Part shown: piece after piece, positions 5,611-9,646 of the stretch
How positions within the stretch are numbered: position 1 is the stretch's first letter
Layout: each line of letters starts with the position of its first letter
DNA from: Parvibaculum sp.
GTDB lineage: Bacteria > Pseudomonadota > Alphaproteobacteria > Parvibaculales > Parvibaculaceae
DNA length: 9,646 nt
NCBI GenBank assembly: GCA_014359855.1
Contig: JACIYQ010000266.1
Span: 1 to 9,646 of the forward strand
Direction: 5' to 3'
The notes under the pieces: model-generated
What the model was told of the DNA's origin: nothing
Database searches by the model: none
What the model saw: only the letters and a program-made list of their open reading frames with translations
Program-made: the position numbers and the translations under genes

Positions 5611-7305
5611 TCAGATCCTTGTCACCACGACCTCAACCTGGGGCTTCTTGCCCCATTCACGGCGGAGCGCGCCGCGCACGGCGCGACGCAAGAATTCCGC
5701 TACGGCATCGTCGTCCTGACGGCGCTTTGCGGGCAGGCGCCCGAGCGCGTCGTCCACGGCGTCGAGCGTGCGATCCTCGAAGGGAACGCCGAATGAGTCC
5801 TCCTCCGGCACGCCGATGAGGCGGACCTGCGGATCGCCGCGGACCTGCCCCTTGCCGTCCAGAACGATGCTGACGAAGACGGAACCCGCGAAGGAGAGGC
5901 GGAGGCGCTCCTGCACCGCGCCCTCGTCCTTGTCGGTGAGCACTTCGCCGTCGAGATAGATGCGGCCGGCAGGCGCCTCGTCCACGACCTCGGCGGGCCC
6001 CGGCGCAATGCGGACCATGAGGCCGTTTCTCACCACGACCTGCTCCGGCACCTGAAGCTCGCGCGCGAAGGCGGCATGCTCCGCCAGATGGCGTGCCTCG
6101 CCATGCACGGGGATCGAGACCTCGGGCCTGATCCACTGATACATGGCGGCGAGGTCGTCCCTGCACGGATGACCGGAGACATGAACGAAGTGATCCTTCT
6201 CGGTGATGACGCGAATGCCGCGTGTCGCGAGCAGGTTCTGCAGGTCGAAGATCGACGTCTCGTTACCCGGAATGACACGGGAAGAGAAGATGACCGTGTC
6301 GCCTCTTTCCAGCACGATCTGGGGGTGGTTGTCCTCGGCGATGCGGGAAAGCGCCGCGCGGGGTTCGCCCTGACTGCCGGTGCAGATGAGGAGCACCTTT
6401 TCGCGCGGGAGGTAGCCGGCATCGTCCTCGCTGACGATGCGCGGGAGATCGGTGAGGTAGCCGACCTCGCGCGCGGCGGCGACCACGCGATGCATGCCGC
6501 GCCCGACAAGGACGGGATGACGGCCGCAGGCTTCGCCCGCGCGGATGATGCTTTCGAGGCGGGCGACATTGGACGCAAAGGTGGTCATCGCCACCCTGCC
6601 CTCGCAGTTTTTCAGAAGTTCGATGAGGCTCGCCGCGACATCGGCCTCGGAGCCCGCGGTGCCGGGCGAGAAGACGTTGGTCGAATCGCAGACGATGGCA
6701 CGGACGCCCTCGTCGCCGATGGCGCGCAGGCGCGCTTCGTCGATGTCGCCGCCAATAACGGGATCGGGGTCGATCTTCCAGTCGCCGGTGTGAAGGACGA
6801 GGCCGAGCGGCGTGCGGATGGCCAGCGCATTCGGCTCCAGGATCGAATGCGTGAGCGTGACGAGCTCAATGTCGAAGGGGCCGAGATCGAAACGGTGACC
6901 GAGGGGAATGATGTGCATGGGCACTTCATCCTCGATGCCCGCCTCGATGAGTTTGCCGCGCACCATGGCCGCCGTGAAGGGCGTGGCATAGACCGGGCAG
7001 CGCAGCCGCGGCCAGATATGCGCGACGGCGCCGATGTGATCCTCATGCGCGTGGGTGAGCACGATGGCGAGAAGCTCGTCTCGGTGCTCTTCGATGAAGG
7101 CCGGGTCCGGCATGATGAGGTCGATGCCGGGCGTGCGCTCGTCGCCGAAGGTGACGCCGAGGTCGACCATGATCCAGCGGCGGTCATCCTCCGGGCCGTA
7201 GCCGTAGAGGTTCAAATTCATGCCGATCTCGCCGGACCCGCCAAGCGGCAGGAAGACGAGTTCGTCGCGCGGATTGGCGACGCGGGGGGAAGCTGGGATA
7301 CTCAT
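5611..7305 (-). CDS. rnj: Ribonuclease J (metallo-beta-lactamase/beta-CASP family)
   Basis: Two-zinc nuclease with 5'-3' exonuclease and endonuclease activity in rRNA maturation and mRNA decay; it acts in the cytoplasm. The 564 residues (from the chosen start) are typical. In order: ELVFLPLGGSGEIGMN (15-30), the zinc motif HAHEDH (85-90), the HTGDW motif with Asp175, the CTGSQGEP block of the beta-CASP domain (308-315), HVSGHPCRDDL (375-385), PVHGE with His401, then a C-terminal domain ending KPQVEVVVTRI. I chose ATG 7305 because the region just upstream (7306-7350) is unusually AT-rich and resembles nothing in the family. ATG 7353 is in frame, would add 16 residues and overlaps the birA stop as ATGA, so it is a real alternative. 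Neither start has a strong Shine-Dalgarno. The frame stays open to 7803, but that part is the shadow of birA. Confidence 0.95.
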   Translation of the reverse strand: MSIPASPRVANPRDELVFLPLGGSGEIGMNLNLYGYGPEDDRRWIMVDLGVTFGDERTPGIDLIMPDPAFIEEHRDELLAIVLTHAHEDHIGAVAHIWPRLRCPVYATPFTAAMVRGKLIEAGIEDEVPMHIIPLGHRFDLGPFDIELVTLTHSILEPNALAIRTPLGLVLHTGDWKIDPDPVIGGDIDEARLRAIGDEGVRAIVCDSTNVFSPGTAGSEADVAASLIELLKNCEGRVAMTTFASNVARLESIIRAGEACGRHPVLVGRGMHRVVAAAREVGYLTDLPRIVSEDDAGYLPREKVLLICTGSQGEPRAALSRIAEDNHPQIVLERGDTVIFSSRVIPGNETSIFDLQNLLATRGIRVITEKDHFVHVSGHPCRDDLAAMYQWIRPEVSIPVHGEARHLAEHAAFARELQVPEQVVVRNGLMVRIAPGPAEVVDEAPAGRIYLDGEVLTDKDEGAVQERLRLSFAGSVFVSIVLDGKGQVRGDPQVRLIGVPEEDSFGVPFEDRTLDAVDDALGRLPAKRRQDDDAVAEFLRRAVRGALRREWGKKPQVEVVVTRI

Positions 7306-7331
7306 ATTTTGCGAGTATTGCACATCTGCAA
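7298..7331 (-). promoter_or_regulatory. Two small inverted repeats over the rnj start region
   Basis: ATACTC (7298-7303) and GAGTAT (7313-7318) can form a 6-bp stem with a 9-nt loop that includes most of the chosen rnj ATG (7305-7303). Immediately upstream for rnj, TTGCA (7318-7322) and TGCAA (7327-7331) form a 5-bp stem with a 4-nt loop. The region 7301-7350 is AT-rich compared with its surroundings. Such structures could modulate rnj translation, but the stems are short and this is inference. Confidence 0.35.
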
Positions 7332-7349
7332 TCGTCGCGCATTTTTCCG

Positions 7350-8099
7350 TCATTGCGGGAGACCACCGAAGAACACGTCCCCGGCCGAGACGAGGTGCAA
7401 GGTCCCATCGTCCAGACGAAGCTGGAGTGCGCCGTCGGGTGCGAGGCCCTCGAAGGTGCCTTCCAGCGTACCGGAGGACAGGCGCACCGCGATGCGCCCG
7501 CCGATGCCCTCCGCCCGCTTCAACCAGGCCTCGCGGATGGCGGCGAAGCCCTGCACCTCCCGCCAGACGGCGAGCCAGCGCGTGAAGGCGGCATCGAGGA
7601 CGGCGAGCGCGTCGTCCGGGGTCACGCCACTCACACCCATGGCGGCGAGCGAGGTGGCCGGGTATTCGAGGCCTTGCGGATGCATGGCGAGATTGACGCC
7701 CATGCCGATGGCGACCCAGGCGACCTCGGCGCCCGCGACGCCCGAAGACTCGAGCAGGATGCCGGCGAGCTTGGCGCGCTCGTGCAGGAGGTCGTTCGGC
7801 CATTTGAGGCGGAGCGCGGGGCGCAGCGGCGGCGGGAGCAGCGAGGAGACCGCATCATGCACCGCCACGGCGGCGACGAAGGAAAGCTCGCCCGCCTCGC
7901 GGGGGCTGCAATGAGGCGTGAGATAGAGCGTGCCCATGAAATTGCCGGAGGGGCTTTCCCATGCCCTGCCCCGGCGGCCACGGCCGGCCGTCTGCCGCGC
8001 GGCGACGATCCAGACGGGGCCTTGCTCGCCACGTTCGCCGAGACGGCGCGCCTCTTCGTTGGTGCTGTCGATCTCGTCGAAGCGGCGGATGTCCGTCAT
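7350..8099 (-). CDS. birA: Biotin--[acetyl-CoA-carboxylase] ligase (BirA, monofunctional)
   Basis: Makes biotinyl-5'-AMP and transfers biotin to the target lysine of carboxylase carrier domains such as acetyl-CoA and propionyl-CoA carboxylases. The 249-residue protein starts directly with the catalytic domain (MTDIRRFDEIDSTNEEARRL); there is no N-terminal helix-turn-helix, so it should not be a repressor like E. coli BirA. Visible motifs: the biotinyl-AMP loop GRGRRGRAW (39-47), KWPNDLL (99-105), KLAGILLE (110-117) and IGMGVNL (131-137). A small SH3-like C-terminal domain follows from about residue 200. The ATG at 8099 is 3 nt after the nuoN stop. The stop overlaps a possible rnj ATG (ATGA at 7353-7350). 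Both junctions suggest coupled translation. Biotin ligase next to mce may be functionally meaningful, since propionyl-CoA carboxylase feeds Mce. Confidence 0.96.
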   Translation of the reverse strand: MTDIRRFDEIDSTNEEARRLGERGEQGPVWIVAARQTAGRGRRGRAWESPSGNFMGTLYLTPHCSPREAGELSFVAAVAVHDAVSSLLPPPLRPALRLKWPNDLLHERAKLAGILLESSGVAGAEVAWVAIGMGVNLAMHPQGLEYPATSLAAMGVSGVTPDDALAVLDAAFTRWLAVWREVQGFAAIREAWLKRAEGIGGRIAVRLSSGTLEGTFEGLAPDGALQLRLDDGTLHLVSAGDVFFGGLPQ

Positions 8100-8102
8100 G
8101 CG

Positions 8103-9551
8103 TTACGGCAGGAGCGCGCCGGCGGCGGCCTGCGCGCCCAGAATCAACGGCGCGGGATAGACGAAGAAGAGCATGGTGAAAACGCCGGTGATGCCGAGCA
8201 CCGTGGCGAGTTCGCCCGGCATGGGCTGGATGAAGGGTTCCGCCGGTTCGTCGAAATACATGATCTTGACGATGCGCAGGTAATAGAAGGCGCCGACGAC
8301 GCTGGACAGCACGCCGATGACGGCGAGCGGATAGAGCCCCGCCTCAATGGCGGCCATGAAGACGTAGAACTTGCCGAAGAAGCCCGCGAGCGGCGGCACG
8401 CCCGCCAGAGAGAACATGAGCATGGCGAGCAGGAAGGCCATCATCGGCTGGTTGCGTGAGAGGCCGGCGAGATTTGAAATGCTCTCGACATAGCCTTCCT
8501 TGCGCTGCATGGCGAGGATGCAGCAGAAGACGCCGACATTCATCACCACATAGATGACGAGATAGATCAGCACACCGCGCACGCCTTCCGGCGTTCCAGC
8601 GGCAAGGCCGACCAGCGCGAAGCCCATGTGCGAGATCGAGCTGTAGGCCATGAGGCGCTTGATGTTCGACTGGCCGATGGCGGCGAAGGCACCGAGCACC
8701 ATCGAGGCGATCGAGATGAAGACGACGATCTGCTGCCATTCGGCTTCCATGGAGGGGAAGGCGCCGAAAAGGACGCGCAGGATGAGCGCCATGGCCGCGA
8801 CCTTCGGCGCACCGCCGAAGAAGGCGGTGACCGGCGTGGGCGCGCCTTCATAGACGTCCGGCGTCCACATGTGGAAGGGCACGGCCGAGATCTTGAAGGC
8901 GAGGCCCGCCAGCACGAAGACGATGCCGAAGATGACGCCGATATTCGTGCCTTCCTTGGCGAGGACCCCCGCGATGCCCGAGAACTCGACGCTGCCGGTG
9001 AAGCCGTAAACGAGCGATGCGCCATAGAGCAGCATGCCGGAGGCGAGAGCGCCGAGGACGAAATATTTGAGGCCCGCTTCCGTCGCGCGCGCATTGTCGC
9101 GATGAATGGCGGCGATGACGTAGAGCGAGAGGCTCTGAAGTTCGAGGCCCATGTAGAGCGAGATGAGGCCGTTCGCAGAGACCATCATGAACATACCGAG
9201 CGTCGCCAGCACGATGAGCACCGGGAACTCGAAGCGGTCCATGTTTTCGCGGCGGATGAAGCCGAAGGACATGACGATGGCGGCGACCGCGGCAAGCAGG
9301 ATCAGCAGCTTCATGAACCTGGTGAAGACGTCGACGACGAACATGCCGCCGAAGGCCTGAACCGCGGTGCCGGGCTCGATGACGAGCAGCGCCGCGACGA
9401 GCACGAAGAGGCCGATGGCGCCGATGCCCGTTTCGCGCGCATCGCACTTGCGGAAGACACCCCACATGAGAAGCGCCATGGCACCAAGCGCCATGAAGAT
9501 TTCAGGCAAGGCTGGCAGGAAGTCCGGGACGTTGGTCACTGCTTGTTCCAT
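8103..9551 (-). CDS. nuoN: NADH-quinone oxidoreductase subunit N
   Basis: Membrane-arm subunit of respiratory Complex I, an Mrp-antiporter-like proton channel coupling NADH oxidation to proton export. The 482 residues are close to E. coli NuoN (485). Predicted channel residues are in place: Glu137 (YMGLELQSLSLY), Lys162 (LKYFVLGALASG), Lys220 in LAFKISAVPFHMWTPD, Lys250 (GGAPKVAA) and Lys394 (FGKFYVF). These correspond by pattern to E. coli Glu133, Lys158, Lys217, Lys247 and Lys395. The hydrophobic profile fits 14 helices. I chose ATG 9551 (MEQAVTNVPDFLPALPE) because family similarity begins there and GGGAA lies upstream. An in-frame ATG at 9605 would overlap the preceding gene's stop. The preceding stop is 19 nt away and birA starts 3 nt after this stop, so it is in one operon. 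Confidence 0.97.
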   Translation of the reverse strand: MEQAVTNVPDFLPALPEIFMALGAMALLMWGVFRKCDARETGIGAIGLFVLVAALLVIEPGTAVQAFGGMFVVDVFTRFMKLLILLAAVAAIVMSFGFIRRENMDRFEFPVLIVLATLGMFMMVSANGLISLYMGLELQSLSLYVIAAIHRDNARATEAGLKYFVLGALASGMLLYGASLVYGFTGSVEFSGIAGVLAKEGTNIGVIFGIVFVLAGLAFKISAVPFHMWTPDVYEGAPTPVTAFFGGAPKVAAMALILRVLFGAFPSMEAEWQQIVVFISIASMVLGAFAAIGQSNIKRLMAYSSISHMGFALVGLAAGTPEGVRGVLIYLVIYVVMNVGVFCCILAMQRKEGYVESISNLAGLSRNQPMMAFLLAMLMFSLAGVPPLAGFFGKFYVFMAAIEAGLYPLAVIGVLSSVVGAFYYLRIVKIMYFDEPAEPFIQPMPGELATVLGITGVFTMLFFVYPAPLILGAQAAAGALLP

Positions 9552-9570
9552 GTTGTTTCGTTCCCGAGAC

Positions 9571-9645
9571 CTAGTTTCCGGCGAAGAGGCTTGCGACCTG
9601 GCCAAGAATGCCCGTGTCGCCCGCCAGCCGGTGCGCCTCCAGGGC
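9571..9645 (-). CDS. nuoM: C-terminal 24 codons of the gene upstream of nuoN (nuoM by position)
   Basis: A reading frame enters from the right edge and ends at TAG 9573-9571, giving ALEAHRLAGDTGILGQVASL then FAGN. It lies 19 nt upstream of nuoN on the same strand. In Alphaproteobacteria nuoM normally precedes nuoN, so this is most likely the NuoM tail. The residues do not prove it: the segment is a polar/amphipathic tail with none of the NuoM hallmark residues. Base 9646 belongs to a codon cut by the window edge. Confidence 0.5.
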   Translation of the reverse strand, partial: ALEAHRLAGDTGILGQVASLFAGN

Positions 9646-9646
9646 G

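Noticed and set aside
7354..7803. Extension of the RNase J frame upstream to 7803
   Set aside because: Arg-rich shadow of birA; RNase J similarity begins after 7305.
6076..7914. 612-codon open frame on the plus strand antisense to rnj and birA
   Set aside because: Composition-driven shadow in GC-rich DNA; low-complexity, no family resemblance, and lies opposite two certain genes.
9552..9605. Earlier NuoN start at ATG 9605
   Set aside because: Would add 18 polar residues and overlap the preceding gene's stop; family homology and Shine-Dalgarno favour 9551.
1..9646. CRISPR array, tRNA, rRNA, insertion sequence or integrase
   Set aside because: No regularly spaced direct repeats, no tRNA-like cloverleaf and no transposase or integrase motifs seen on either strand.

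Overview
The window is high-GC chromosomal DNA of an alphaproteobacterium, most likely from Hyphomicrobiales/Rhizobiales or the Parvibaculum neighbourhood. The evidence is the minus-strand gene order nuoN - birA - rnj - mce - DUF1467 - ... - proS, a recurrent alphaproteobacterial arrangement; a prolyl-tRNA synthetase that looks like the short alphaproteobacterial form; and two repeat types often seen in such genomes. I see no phage, plasmid, transposase or CRISPR signature. Genus-level placement is inference.

Right side, 9646 to 4846, all minus strand: a 24-codon C-terminal remnant of an upstream gene (nuoM by position), then nuoN (Complex I antiporter-like subunit), birA (biotin protein ligase without HTH), rnj (ribonuclease J), mce (methylmalonyl-CoA epimerase) and a small DUF1467 membrane protein. 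Junctions are tight: 19 nt nuoM-nuoN, 3 nt nuoN-birA, an ATGA overlap or 44 nt birA-rnj depending on the rnj start, 72 nt rnj-mce and 12 nt mce-DUF1467. This looks like one transcription unit. The proteins do not form one pathway, though BirA and Mce both touch biotin/propionyl-CoA metabolism, because propionyl-CoA carboxylase needs biotin and makes the epimerase substrate.

Middle, 4845 to 2500: a 410-nt intergenic region with a strong sigma70-like promoter and a GNRA-capped terminator that together delimit a candidate small RNA of about 140 nt on the plus strand. A double palindromic repeat lies next to it. Left of this is a plus-strand AzgA-type purine permease, divergent from a small secreted protein of an uncharacterised family. 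The 99-nt divergent region carries a second, different REP-like repeat that may also supply a promoter.

Left side, 2498 to 1, minus strand: a 562-residue secreted protein with a possible Cys-His (papain/transglutaminase-like) core, then two adjacent hairpins, then the N-terminal 241 codons of proS running off the window.

Most of the window is ordinary core genome. The parts worth attention are the unnamed sRNA, the two secreted uncharacterised proteins, the repeats, and the fact that these loci plus the permease sit between DUF1467 and proS, which are usually close neighbours. I found no convincing evidence of a new multi-gene system.
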